Positions 24,926 to 39,164 of a stretch of 64,000 bases of DNA are shown piece after piece (within the stretch, counting starts at the first letter, position 1; the number at the start of each line of letters is the position of its first letter). Source of the DNA: Macrobrachium rosenbergii. Lineage: Eukaryota; Arthropoda; Malacostraca; Decapoda; Palaemonidae. The position numbers and the translations under genes are program-made. The notes beneath the pieces were generated by a model. That model had not been told where the DNA came from. It searched no databases and worked only from the letters and a program-made list of their open reading frames with translations. The stretch lies in NCBI RefSeq assembly GCF_040412425.1, contig NC_089767.1, positions 2,017,969-2,081,968 of the forward strand, in the 5' to 3' direction.

Positions 24926-25285
24926 ATGATGAGAGCAAATTATATTTTGGTGCACTTAGAAGAGAGTGTCTGGTCTTGTGTTGGAGTGGGTCAGCTTATG
25001 ATGAGAGCATATTATATTTTACTACACTCAGAAGAGAGTGTCTGGTTTGGTGTTGAAGTAGGTCGGCTTATGATGAGAGCATATTATATTTTAGTACACT
25101 TAGAAGAGAGTGTCTGGTTTGGTGTTGAAGTGGGTCGGCTTATGATGAAAGCAAATTGTATTTTAGTACACTTAGAAGAGAGTGTCTGGTTTGGTGTTGA
25201 AGTGGGTCGGCTTATGATGACAGCAAATTATGTTTTAGTACATTTAGAAGAAAGTGCCTAGTTTGGTGTTGGAGTAGGTCGGCAA
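24926..25285 (+). repeat. 72-bp tandem array inside decayed LINE RT
   Basis: Five diverged copies of a 72-bp unit start TATGATGAGAGCA and contain CACTTAGAAGAGAGTGTCTG. The period is a multiple of three, so the reading frame (a 24-codon motif containing ILVHLEESVW) stays open through most of the array. This is an RT segment amplified in tandem after the element died or during its decay. Confidence 0.85.
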
Positions 25286-26152
25286 CAGGGATGTGTTATG
25301 CCTCCACTGCTGTTCAGCATCATTATGATTTGGGTGACAAGAGAAGTCAGTGAATGGAGAGGTAATGCATATGCAAAGTTGTGGGGATAGTGAAGAGAAA
25401 CAGCAGAGACTAGCATAAAGAGCTTAATGCCACTTATAAGAAGAGGAAGTTGATTGTAAATATGAGCAAGCATAAGGATATGCAGGCAAATGGAAATCAG
25501 GAAGATATAGCAGTGAATGTTAATATGATGGTAGACAATGGAAGTAGTAGATTTTTACAGATAACGGACATTAAATGTGACCAATACCAGTAAGATGAAA
25601 GAAAAGGTCAGTCACAGAATAAGTGAAACAGAAGCTAGCAGAGTGCAAACTTAAGATTTGGAAGAAGGTAAGAGTTGTCTACAGAAGCCTAATTTGGATT
25701 GTATTGAGAATTATAGATTCAACTCTCACTTATGGAAGTGAAGTTTGCATGATAGGCATAAAATTTGAAGTTATTAAGCTGTTTGCGTAGTATATATGCA
25801 AACAGGATTAATATGGCGTAAAATAAGGAGATATCAAAACAGAAATGTTGAAAAGGTAAGCAAAATGAACAGATGTATCAGAGTGTTTTGAGATGGCTTG
25901 GTCATAGCGAGGGAATGGAAGACGGCTGATAAAATGAATGTTCTGAGGTAAAAGGAGAGGAAGAACTAGAAAAGTGCTGGATAGATGGTTTGGAAGAGAT
26001 ATAGGAATGAAGGTACACAATATCCAAGAAGTATGTATGGGAGAGGCAAATAGTGTGCTCTGTGAATAAGAGGGTTTAGACACACTGTTTTATCAACTGT
26101 CTAGGTACACGGAGTGTGAGAAATCTTCTGCATAAAGTTTCATCTTAGAGCA

Positions 26153-26320
<168 letters not shown>

Positions 26321-26329
26321 TTTCGAAAT

Positions 26330-27579
<1,250 letters not shown>

Positions 27580-27924
27580 TTTTGGTTTTCTGTACAAGAA
27601 AACTATTGCGCCGGCATTGTCTGTCCGCCCTCAGATCTTAAAAACTACTGAGGCTAGAGGGCTGCAAATTGCTATGTTGATCATTCACCCTCCAATCATC
27701 AAACATACCAAATTGCAGCCCTCTAGCCTCAGTAGTTTTTATTTTATTTAGGTTAAAGTTAGCCATGCCCGTGCGTCTGGCAACGCTATAGGTGCCAACA
27801 ACACAGGAGACCACCGGGCCGCGGCTGAAAGTTTCATGGGCCGCGGCTGAGAGTTTCATACAGCATTATACGCTGCACAGAAAACTCGATTGCGCCGAAG
27901 AAAATTCGGCCCATATTTTACTTG
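27580..27924 (+). repeat. Family B multi-hairpin element, copy 4
   Basis: This copy retains the start, the CTGAGGCTAGAGGGCTGCA palindrome and the terminal hairpin region (GCGCCGAAG then AAATTCGGCCC, worn). The CACCGAAA hairpin region is deleted. Confidence 0.8.
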
Positions 27925-27968
27925 TTTCTTAATCATTTTCAGATGATTGTGGTACTCGTTTTGTAATT

Positions 27969-27971
<3 letters not shown>

Positions 27972-28011
<40 letters not shown>
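27972..28011. repeat. (CT)n microsatellite
   Basis: Twenty CT units. Confidence 0.97.
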
Positions 28012-28014
<3 letters not shown>

Positions 28015-28244
28015 CCTTGTGGTGAATCTGAACTTTTTAAACTTTGTATGTTTAGATTTCAGCTGAGCGTTGCGGCCCCCGGTTTGTGTATATATGGGTG
28101 CGCTTGTGTGGAGACTTTTTCATGATGTGTTTGTAATTTTAACTATTTGTATAAAATTATTTCCGTTGTTTGCTGTACTTTAATTTTTTATAAATCTATG
28201 CGCTGTTGTAGGTTGGATGTGTTTCTTCTTTGCAGCACTAAAAT

Positions 28245-28596
28245 GCTGTAAATGTATTGCTGTCGAACTTCTCAGTTCCAGAGGTCCTTTATTCCTCGCA
28301 CCGTTGGACTGTGGAACAGCTTCCCTTCAGAGGATGTCGTGCAGTTGGAACTTCTTCAGAAGTTCAAGCGAAATTGCAATGCATTGCATGCTATTCTTCT
28401 TGCATTTTGATACATTTTTACCTGTTTATTAATTTATCTTTTTTTTTTTTATTTTTAATGAATAAGATCTCTTCTTTCTGTATTTCCCTTAACCTTCTCT
28501 TCCTTCCTAATGAACACCATAATATTCTTTGGAAGCTTAAATTTCAAGTCAATGGCCCCTTTGGTGGGCTTGTTCCATATGAATAGGGTTCATTTT

Positions 28597-28641
<45 letters not shown>
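28245..28641 (+). mobile_element. LINE 3' end, 5'-truncated, with (AAT)n tail
   Basis: It encodes the end of a LINE ORF2 (CRTSQFQR-like and WNSLPSEDVVQL-like motifs in shifting frames). The same 3' UTR as the LINEs at 43 kb follows (AAATTTCAAGTCAATGGCCC, then TTGTTCCATATGAATAGG) and an (AAT)n tail at about 28600-28641. Truncation at the 5' end is usual for LINE insertions. Confidence 0.8.
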
Positions 28642-28642
<1 letters not shown>

Positions 28643-29030
28643 TCAAGGAGAAAGTATCACTCACTGAAATCGCTAAACCATGGTACACCAGAGTAGATGA
28701 GAAAGAAAGAAAAAATTGATAGGTATCAAGACCTGAAAATCGAAATAAGAAGGATATGGAATATGCAGTGGAAATTGTGCCCATAACCATAAGAACACTA
28801 GGCACGATCCCAAGATCCCAGAGAAGGAATCTGGAAAAACTAGATGCTGAAGTAGCTCCAGGACTCATGCAGAAAAGTGTGCTACTAGAAACAGCGCACA
28901 TAGTGAGAAAAGTGATGGACTCCTAAGGAGGCAGGATGCAACCCGGAACCCCACATTACAAAAACCACCCAGTCGAATAGGATGACTGTGATAGACCAAA
29001 AAATAAATATAATATAATAATAATAATATG
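28642..29030 (+). pseudogene. Fragment of another LINE ORF2 C-terminus
   Basis: Reading through two frames gives KIEIRRIWNMQWKIVPI-like and LGTIPRS-like text, then LLETAHIVRKVMDS and a short AAT-type tail. The pattern of a tryptophan-containing helix followed by L-x-TA-x-I-x-RK matches a C-terminal domain I know from several invertebrate LINE polyproteins. It directly follows the tail of the previous LINE. Confidence 0.5.
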
Positions 29031-29129
29031 TAGTATTGGAAGGTGACAACAGCATCAGATGCATTCAATTTATATATAGAGTTTTCTCTATCTTTATGAT
29101 AATTGTTATCAGAAAGAAAGAGAAAACCC

Positions 29130-29135
<6 letters not shown>
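29031..29135. repeat. Inverted repeat next to AAT tract
   Basis: TATATAGAGTTTTCTCT pairs with AGAGAAAACCCTATATA across a 25-30-base loop that itself contains GATAATTGTTATC. Confidence 0.6.
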
Positions 29136-29206
<71 letters not shown>

Positions 29207-29219
29207 GTAATAATAATAA
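29136..29219. repeat. (AAT)n microsatellite
   Basis: About 28 AAT units with one interruption. Confidence 0.98.
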
Positions 29220-29229
29220 ATGTACATAT

Positions 29230-29520
29230 ATTTCGGTTCCCATCTCACGCGATGAGAAAAAATACTATATATCAAGTTTCAAAACAGGACAACTTGAGAA
29301 TAATAATAATATACAGGAATTTCATGGCCAATCTCACGCGATGAAGAAAACCACAACCAACTTTCTAAAAATAAAACCGCTCAATCTGAGACCAACAATA
29401 ACATTTTCCGGCACTTGGTCTTCAAAACCTACAATTCATAATCAATCAACAACAACAGTAATAATAATAATAATAATGTACAGGAATTTCAAGGCCAACC
29501 TCACGCGATTAGGCAAGCAC
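29230..29520. repeat. Three diverged copies of a TCACGCGAT-containing unit
   Basis: TCACGCGATGA occurs near 29247 and 29333 and TCACGCGATTA near 29502. In the last two it is preceded by ACAGGAATTTCA and GGCCAA. The spacing is irregular. Confidence 0.6.
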
Positions 29521-29890
29521 ACCCAACTTTCTTAAAAAGAAAAAAAAAATAACTGAATTTGAGCAAAAAAAGAAAGCTGTGACGTCACTGAAGCAGTGAC
29601 ACGGTTACATCCCCTTCAGACATTCCTTCCTAAGGGAATCTAGAATGCCCACAGAGCCAGGACGAATAGGAAAAATAATATTTCAGTTTTGTGACGCTAA
29701 GGTTCGATTACCTAGACACACCACCGTCTTGGTTGCTATGGCTGTCATTTTTTCCGTGGGGGAGGGGTGGGGGAAATAGTAAGGGGGAGTAGGGCCTGCG
29801 TTTCCGAATTCTCCTGCACCAGAAGGCTCCATGATCTATTTTGGGAGGACCAAAATGGGTCCCAGGGAGTTTGGCTGATGGGATTATATA
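29521..29890. other. No gene seen
   Basis: Low-copy sequence with a G-rich run near 29755-29790. Confidence 0.45.
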
Positions 29891-29956
29891 TATTTTTTCG
29901 TTGGCTGGAATGTATTTAAGTAAATACAATTTAGTTTAGCAAATGTCTGCTTGTAC

Positions 29957-30032
<76 letters not shown>

Positions 30033-30100
30033 TTTTTTGTTGTTGTTTGTTGAAATGTATTTAAGTAAATACAGTTATAGTTTAACAAACATCTGCCCAC

Positions 30101-30156
<56 letters not shown>

Positions 30157-30215
30157 TTTTTGGTTGGTTGAAATGTATTTAAGTAAATACAATTTATAGC
30201 TTAGCTCTCATCTGC

Positions 30216-30257
<42 letters not shown>

Positions 30258-30290
30258 TTTGTGCATCTGTCTCTCTCTCTCTCTGTATAT
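29891..30290. repeat. (CT)n blocks alternating with a ~65-bp unit
   Basis: Three copies of a unit containing GAAATGTATTTAAGTAAATAC (the first copy starts GGAATG), then a TTAG/TTAAC variant and ATCTGCCCA, start near 29907, 30052 and 30168. Each is followed by a long CT tract. The architecture is the same as at 19.6 kb. Confidence 0.9.
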
Positions 30291-30388
30291 TTTTTTTATA
30301 TTTGCATTTTGTTTTACAAATAGCATCATTAGAATTAATTTGAATTTAACGTTCAAGACTTGATATAAAGAGATACAAAAAATACCAT

Positions 30389-30422
<34 letters not shown>

Positions 30423-30634
30423 TGTCTGAAATGGAAAACCTTCATCATTCCAGTATATCACTTTATACATGGGCCACGGGTGTAATTGTCTCTTAAGTAG
30501 ATTAGAGTAACGCGTGGCTAGCCCAATAATATTTTGGAATGGACTCATTCGCAAAGGTACCACCGTGATTGACTTCGGAGATTTCGTTTCTATTTCGCAA
30601 AGAGATGCGGTAGGTCCATGAAGTCTTTACCTCC
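30291..30634. other. No gene seen; short (CA)n tract
   Basis: AT-rich low-copy sequence with a (CA)n tract at about 30389-30415. Confidence 0.45.
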
Positions 30635-31025
30635 TTTTTAGTTTTCCGTAAAAGAAAACTATTGCGCCGGCTTTGTCTGTCGGTCCGCACTTTATTCTGT
30701 CCGCTCTTTTTTCTGTCCGCCCTCAGATCTTGAAAACTACTGAGGCTAGAGGGCTGCAAATTGGTATGTTGATTATCCATCCTCCAATCATCAAACACAC
30801 CAAATTGCAGCCCTCTAGCTTCAGTAGTTTTTATTTTATTTAAGGAAACGATATAGAATAGGCCACCACCGGGCCGTGGTTAAAGTTTCATGGGTCACGG
30901 CTCGTACAGCATTATACCGCGACAACCTAAAGATAGATCTGTTTTCGGTGTCCTTGATTATACGCAGTAGCGGCTGTACAGAAAACTCGATTGCGCTGAA
31001 GAAACTTCGGCGCACTTTTTACTTG
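30635..31025 (+). repeat. Family B multi-hairpin element, copy 5
   Basis: Close to full length, with start, central palindrome, GATAGATCTGTTTTCGGTG region and terminal CTTCGGCGCA. Confidence 0.85.
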
Positions 31026-31148
31026 TCTTTTGTTAGTATTAAAACCTTGAAGGGATTCATCATTCAATACATTTATTATTTAATACACATCAGTCGATTT
31101 GCGTTTAGTATATTTGATTCATGTTCGTTTTGTGAGTAATTCAATACA

Positions 31149-31427
31149 GAGGTTCCAATCATTTTTGCTCGCGACCCATAAATCAAAGTGCGAGCAATGT
31201 AGTCTTGAAATTTGTTTCCGAGTTACTGGAACTAATATACGACGAGTCTTGGCAGCGTGAAAATTTATGTTTCTGTTATTAGACTACGACAGAAGTATGA
31301 TCGACTGATTTATGCAGTTCATTGCATCAATCAGTCGATCATACTTCTATCATAGTCTAATAACAGAAACATAAATTTTACTCGCACTTTGATTTATGGG
31401 TCGCGAGCAAAACTTATTGGAACCTTT
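31149..31427. repeat. Foldback MITE with long terminal inverted repeats
   Basis: The left arm AGAGGTTCCAATCATTTTTG continues with CTCGCGACCCATAAATCAAA and pairs with the right arm TTTGATTTATGGGTCGCGAG followed by CAAAACTTATTGGAACCTTT. The centre is itself palindromic (AGTATGATCGACTGATT...AATCAGTCGATCATACTT). The CARAGGTTCC end recalls hAT termini, but no 8-bp duplication was found. Confidence 0.8.
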
Positions 31428-31447
31428 GTCGTGAACCAATCACAAAA

Positions 31448-31776
31448 TGGCTGTCAAGCCAAGCACTGGGGCACTTTCGGCACAGCGCTTAATTCTGAAA
31501 AGAGGGAGTTAGAGTGACTGGACAGCAAGATAAAGAGATCCAGAGTATATAGCAAATGTAGCTCAAGGTGGCACTGGAAGAAAACCCTTTAGCTCCACTA
31601 AGAAGTAGCAGAGAGGTTGGATAGCTAAAGAAAGAAGGGAAAATGGAATGGAGGTAAAGTAAAAGGCAAAAAGTGGGTACAGCTAGTGGCCGAAGGGACG
31701 CTGCAAACATTCTTCAGTAATACCTACAGTGCATCATGTGAAATGCACTCAGTACTGTTACCCCCATGTGGGATAC
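31448..31776 (-). mobile_element. Family A SINE, copy 8, divergent
   Basis: A worn copy. CCAAGCACTGGGGCAC, ACTAAGAAGTAGCAGAGAGG, GGCCGAAGGGACGCTGCAAA and GTAATACCTACAGTGCATCA are still recognisable. Confidence 0.7.
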
Positions 31777-32648
31777 GATAAAAGTAGCAGACATTCATAA
31801 AAAAGAAGTGCCAATATTAGCGTTAAAAAGGCTTTAAATGTGTAAACTAATTTACAGGAAACAAAAATCCTTTTTAGTACAAACAGCAAGAAGAACAACA
31901 TTTCATAATTGCTACCAGAAAGTTTCACGATGCTTGCAAGCTTTTTTGAATCCAGATTATTTGTTGACAGATCGCGACATAATTCGTGCTATGATTTTAA
32001 GCGTTTCAGTGCTTCTTTTTCCATATCTTGAAAGCGAAGAACGCTATTTCTGAAGGAAATAAAGGTTTCTCCCGGAGCGAAAAGTTGCAGAACTTAGCAA
32101 CGTCTCTTGTTGATGAAGAGTTAGAAACAAACCATTCAAAGGTTTCTTCCGGATTAAGATGACAAATAAGTCATTTTTGGACTGGGGGCGGGAGGGGGCG
32201 GATACTTGGTGCTGGAAAGACATAGGTGATACTTGGATACTTTAAATAGACAAATAGTTTTGTTTGTCCGAAAACATTAAACCCAGGGGAGTGGGTTTAA
32301 GGTTAGCACAGGTCATTCTGTAGATGACCGCTTGCGTGTGCGTCGAAACGTAAGTTAGTAAATAACCAACAATGGTATATTTTTCCAAGTACTTTAGAAA
32401 TTTAATAAACCATCTACCTACTGCTAAGAAGAATATAATAAGAAAAACAGAGAAGACTCTGTTTAAGCTGAATACCGTTGAAACAGCAACTGTTTTCAAG
32501 AACGCTCCCCTTAAACGGATTCCGAGCAAATGAAGGCATATTCTTTATTAATTAGAGAAAATGAAATCAGGGAGAAGCATACGATTGCCTTAAGACATAA
32601 TGGATATAAAAGCTATCCCTGTTCCTCTTTATAGAATAGATAGAGCAG
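31777..32648. other. No gene seen
   Basis: AT-rich low-copy sequence. A 95-codon minus-strand frame at 32242-32529 has a hydrophobic stretch, but no start context, partner exon or domain to support it. Confidence 0.4.
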
Positions 32649-32950
32649 ACTGTAGGATTTCGGCCAAGGCCAAGCGCTGGGACTTCTGAGGTCATTCAGC
32701 GCTGAAAGGGAAAGTGACAGTAAGAAGGTTCGAAAGGTGTAACAGGAGGAAAACCTCGCAGTTGCACTATGAATTAATTGTTAGGAGAGGGTGGAAAGTC
32801 ATCTGGAAAAAAGAGAATATAAACGGAGGTATAGTAAAAGGAATGAAAGAGGTCGCAGTTAGGTGTCATAGGGACGCTGCAAAACCCTCTAGTAATGCCT
32901 ACAGTGCACCACAAGTGGTGTACTGAAGGGCACTACCCTTCTACGGGAAG
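32649..32950 (-). mobile_element. Family A SINE, copy 9
   Basis: This copy runs from GTAGGATTTCGGCCAAGGCC to CCCTTCTACGGGAAG. Confidence 0.83.
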
Positions 32951-33155
32951 TTCCTATATACAAGATTAATTTCTAACACTAATTAGCTTTCTACTTAAGT
33001 TATTTGTTTACCTGATTATTAGTCATTATTATTCACTTTTCTTCTTGGCTAATTTTTCTGTTCCTTTAAACAAGTTTGACCCGAATTTTCGGGACTTTTA
33101 CCTCTCAAGAGAGTGATATTTTTGCTTATTCTGTGAGAATTAGTATAGATTAAGA

Positions 33156-33408
33156 CTGCCCTAAAATGGAAGACTGCAGTATCTGCAAAAATGCAAAACT
33201 GAGAAAAATGGTAAATACTGCAGTTTTCCCTTACCTTATTACTGATTTTGCAGATACTGCAAGTGGAACCCCCTAAATACTCGTGGAAAGCATTGAAGAA
33301 TCATTCTGAAACTGCAGTAACTTATGTAGTAGTGTTTCACGAGCCCAGTAGTGGAATATCTCAGTTTTGAAAGTTTTGCAGAAACTCCAGTTTTCCATTT
33401 TAGGGCAG
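33156..33408. mobile_element. MITE with ~35-bp TIRs and AAGA duplication
   Basis: The left terminus CTGCCCTAAAATGGA is followed by GACTGCAGTATCTGCAAAA. The right terminus TTTTGCAGAAACTCCAGTTT is followed by TCCATTTTAGGGCAG. AAGA lies immediately outside both ends (33152-33155 and 33409-33412), consistent with a 4-bp target duplication. Non-coding, 253 bp. Confidence 0.8.
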
Positions 33409-33635
33409 AAGAATAAACGGAACGTCGTTGGAAATTAATTTTATAAGTCGCACAAGAGTGCATGCCTTTGCGAGCTGAGGTGAAGAGCGTCTTTGGACAC
33501 AAGCATGAACGCAACTTTGGGCGTAAGACACAGACGAAAAGATTGTGGAATCAATTGTGATGAAACCTCTGAACAGATTCTTTGGGATACGAAGGTTGAA
33601 AAGTGATCAAAATTGAGAAGAGGCGAAGATGTGAT

Positions 33636-33930
33636 TCCCCGTAGTGGGTTAGTTCCGTCAATGCACCTCACGGTGTGAACTGTAGGCACTACTAACGTTT
33701 TTTTTGCAGCGTCCCTTCCTTCGGCCCCTAGCTGCAACCCCTTTCATTCCTTTTACTGCACCTCCATTCATATCTTTCTTCCATCTTGCTATCCCCCGTC
33801 TCCTAACAATTATTTCATAGTGCAACTGCTCTGAGGTTTTCCTCCTGTTACACCTTTCAGACCTACTCACTCTCAATTTCCTTTTCAGCGCTGAATGACT
33901 TCATGGGCCCTAGCGCTTCGACTGTTCCAT
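33636..33930 (+). mobile_element. Family A SINE, copy 10
   Basis: One of three plus-oriented copies. It reads from CCCCGTAGTGGGTTAGTTCC to GCGCTTCGACTGTTCCATTCC. Confidence 0.83.
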
Positions 33931-34247
33931 TCCGAAGATAATATATAATTCAAGGGGTAAACTTAGATAAACAAGATATCTTAAGCTGGCTCCGAAGGGA
34001 GAATGAAAGGGTGACCTGGAAACCTAAAAAGCTTCTGAGCTGATCAAATGGCAGAACACAAATGGGCCTCACTATCAAATAAGAGCACGATTGCGAACAA
34101 TATAGAGGTAAATTGTTCAATGTCCACTTTACGTAAGGCAGTTAATATGCTGCTGATGAGGCGCCTGTATAGTTGCACGAAGCAGCCAAGAGTCTCTGGA
34201 AGACTCTGCACAAGGGACTCTCAGTCATTCCAATCAAGCGTTGAACT
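33931..34247. other. No gene seen
   Basis: Short low-copy interval between two family A copies. Confidence 0.45.
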
Positions 34248-34557
34248 GAACTGAATTTGATATAGAATTTAGGCTAAAGGCTAAGTACTGGGACCTATGA
34301 GGCCATTCAGCGCTGAAACGGAAATTGACAGTAGAAAGGTTTGAAAGGCGTAACAGGAGGAAAACCTCAGTTCCACTAGGAATCAATTGTTTGGAGAAGA
34401 TGGAAAGTAAGATGGAAGAAAGAGAATATGAAAAGAGGTACAGTAAAAGGAACGAAAGGGGTTGCGACTAGGGGCCGAAGGCACGCTGCAAAGAACCGTA
34501 AGTAATGCCTACAGTGCACCGCATGAGATGCACTGACGGCAGTACCCCCTGCGGGAT
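34248..34557 (-). mobile_element. Family A SINE, copy 11
   Basis: Tail ACTGAACTGAATTTG on the left and CCCCCTGCGGG at the right. TCAAGCGTTG before it and TCAAGAGTTG after it may be a target duplication with one mismatch. Confidence 0.84.
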
Positions 34558-34803
34558 CCATTCAAGAGTTGGGAGTCGCCGGAGGTGCCATTTTTACATG
34601 AATGACTATGCTCTAGTTTTAGAAAATGACACCACTTCCTTGCTGTCTCCAAAATCCTCACTTTAAGGGAGTATGACTGCAGCCTCGTACTCTCTAGAGC
34701 CGTTTCTTTCTTTTTTTTTTTCTTTTTTTTCACGCAATCCTCGGAAGGCAGAAAGACAGATATGTAAGGATGGGGCTTGACCACGAAGGAGGCACAGACC
34801 AGA

Positions 34804-35200
34804 TTTTTTAGTTTCTGTAAAAAAAACTGTTCTGCCGGCTTTGTTTGTCCGTCCGCACTTTTTCTGTCCACCCTCAGCTCTCAAAACCTACTGAGGCTAC
34901 AGCGCTGCAAATTGATATGTTGATCATCCACCCTCCAATCATCAAACATATCAAATTGCAGCCCTCTAGCCTAAGTAGTTTATATTTTATTTTATTTAAG
35001 GTTAAAGTTAGCCATAATCGTGCGTCTGGCAACGATATAGACCAGGCCACCTCCGGGCCGTGGTGAAAATTTCGTGGGCCGCGGCTCATACAGCATTATA
35101 CCGAGACCACCGGAGGATAGATCTATTTTCGGTGGCCTTGATTATAAACTGTACAGAAAAATCGAGTGCGCCAAAGAAACTTCAGCGCATTTTTTTACTT
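34804..35200 (+). repeat. Family B multi-hairpin element, copy 6
   Basis: Full-length. The GACCACCGGAGGATAGATCT region and TTTTCGGTGG are paired. The terminal hairpin is worn (GCGCCAAAG/CTTCAGCGC). Confidence 0.84.
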
Positions 35201-36197
<997 letters not shown>

Positions 36198-36500
36198 AAA
36201 AGAGAGGGAGAGTGAATCTGTACAATGACATACACATGTGCTGAACACAATACTCATGTCATTTAAATCATACTAAACAAAATAAAGAGAGAGAGAGAAT
36301 CTGTACAATGAGATATCTGAACAATGACGAAACTGAGCACAATACTCATATGTCATTTAGATCAAACTAAACAAAATAAAGAGAGAGAGAGAATCTGTAC
36401 AATGACATGAACATGGGCTGAGCACAATACTTATACGTCATTTAGAACAAACTAAAAGAGAGAGAAAGATTCTATACAATGACAAACATGTTCTGGGCAC
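36198..36500. repeat. Four copies of an ~85-bp unit with (AG)n
   Basis: GAATCTGTACAATGA recurs near 36212, 36296 and 36391, with GATTCTATACAATGA near 36468. Each is preceded by a short AG run and followed by variants of CACAATACTCAT and CATTTAGATC. Confidence 0.8.
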
Positions 36501-36978
36501 AGTACTCTTATATCTGAAAAATAAGACGTGCATTTAAGACAAGAGAGAGAGAGAGAGAGAGAGATCAGAGCTACGAAGAGGAGCATGTCGAGAGCTGCAA
36601 AGACTTGAACTCTTTAGATGAATTTACCGCTCTCTGAGAGAGAGAAGATAAAAGGTAAAATTGAGGGCCCTCAGGCTCCCTAACCACTGTTCGTCATCAT
36701 TTTGGTCAGTCGTTTGCTGTGAAAATAATCACTCCCTACCCCATCCTTTTTTTGCCGTTCTTTAGTTTATATATTTTTTCCCGGAGGCGTTCGTAAAAAA
36801 AATAGAAAAATAGTGGTTTCTCATACGATAAATCTTTATCCTGCCGTCGGGTTCGGCAGCTATACATAGTAAGGGAAAGTATATATTAATTTGATCGTCT
36901 CCTGTATTAAATGCTCCTAGTTCCTTTTGGTTTTAAAGTGTATTATAAGTTCATTCTCTCTTCTCTCTTTATATATAA

Positions 36979-36980
<2 letters not shown>
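36501..36980. other. No gene seen
   Basis: Low-copy sequence with a short AG run near 36543-36563. Confidence 0.45.

Positions 36981-37073
<93 letters not shown>
36981..37073. repeat. (AC)n(AT)n microsatellite
   Basis: A short AC run, then about 83 bases of AT. Confidence 0.98.
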
Positions 37074-37076
<3 letters not shown>

Positions 37077-37097
37077 ACATCTAAATCATCATAATTT

Positions 37098-37131
37098 CCT
37101 TACTTGCTGATGTCATTATGAACAGTAAAGA

Positions 37132-37206
<75 letters not shown>

Positions 37207-37242
37207 TCCCATGCTTGCTGATTTAATTATGAAAAGGAAAGA

Positions 37243-37292
<50 letters not shown>

Positions 37293-37339
37293 TCCCATGC
37301 TTGCTGATCTAATTATGAACAGGAAAGACATTATTATTA

Positions 37340-37374
<35 letters not shown>

Positions 37375-37497
37375 GTTATTATTATCGTTATCTTTCCCAT
37401 TCTTGCTGATATAATTATGAACAGAAAAGATATTATCCTTACTATTATTATTATTATTATTATTCCCCGCTTGCTGATATAATTACGAACAGGAGAG
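37098..37497. repeat. Five copies of a ~40-bp unit, (ATT)n between them
   Basis: CTTGCTGATNTAATTATGAACAG-type units start near 37103, 37210, 37298, 37403 and 37471. Each of the first four is followed by an (ATT)n tract of different length. This is a minisatellite whose units carry a microsatellite. Confidence 0.92.
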
Positions 37498-37870
37498 AAA
37501 ACAGTCCCTCGCCTCCCACCCGCAATAGCCGAAAGTGTGGCGAGGTGATTCTCCTCCCACGATACCAACTTCATGTCGAGAGGGTCGCCTTAATTAACCA
37601 GATATATGCAGGAAGGAGATACCTTCGTTATCGAATTTATTATCCCAGGCACCTGGAATACCTTCGTACTTCTCGTGTTTTCTTTTTCTTTTCCACTGGA
37701 CATAATCTCTCCTCGTGAGGGGAAGTTAGTAATGATGTAAAGGTAATTAGTCAGCGTAAAATGCTGATGCACGGTAATAAAAAATGCATTGTACGGACTG
37801 TTAGAGAAAAATTGGAAGGATTTGGGTGTGGAATTTCATTAGTGAGCGTCGATGTTCTTGAGTTCAGTTG
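37498..37870. other. No gene seen
   Basis: Low-copy sequence. Confidence 0.45.
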
Positions 37871-38700
<830 letters not shown>

Positions 38701-38707
38701 TCAACAA

Positions 38708-38986
38708 TGGAATGGAATACAGAATTTTGGCCAAAAACCAACTGCTTGGACCTATGAGATCATTCAGCGCTGAAATGGAAACTGATAACAAAAAGGTTTG
38801 AAAGGTGTAACTGGAGGAAAACCTCGCAGTTGCACTACGAAACAATCGTTAGAAGATGGTGGAGAGTAAGATGGAAGAAGAGAACATGAACGGAGGTACA
38901 GTTAAAGGGATGAAAGGGGTTGCAGCTAGTGGCCGAAGGGACTCTGCAAAGAACCGTTCACTGACGGCACTACCCCGCTTACAGGG
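38708..38986 (-). mobile_element. Family A SINE, copy 12, with target duplication
   Basis: Tail TGGAATGGAATACAG on the left. GTCAACAA flanks it at 38700-38707 and 38987-38994. Confidence 0.85.
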
Positions 38987-39164
38987 GTCAACAACTGGAA
39001 TTGGAAAACGAATTTTTGGCAAAGAATATGAAACACCATTTTGAACTACCAATAAGTAGCTGACTTGCATTTAGCCTTTCTGTGGTGTGTGTGCGTGCGA
39101 TAAGTTACCAACAGGTTGATGACATGTTTTACTGCAGTGTAGGCGCACTCTTATGACAGATAGT

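Larger units (their letters stand above)
23615..26075 (+). pseudogene. Decayed LINE (endonuclease and RT traces), split by a SINE
   Basis: Fragments in changing frames resemble a non-LTR element: GDLNAILGN near 23646, YRDTALISIPGK near 24694, then QQGCVMPPLLFSIIM near 25286 as the RT motif preceding the catalytic box, and a C-terminal VLRWLGHSEGM near 25882 followed by GRGRTRKVLDRWF. Family A SINE copy 7 (23797-24104) is inserted inside. Stops and frameshifts throughout show it is dead. The clade is not certain. Confidence 0.65.

Noticed and set aside
32714..32926. Recurring small frames of the type RCNRRKTSQLHYE at many loci
   Set aside because: All lie in family A SINE copies and reflect a stretch without stops, not a gene.
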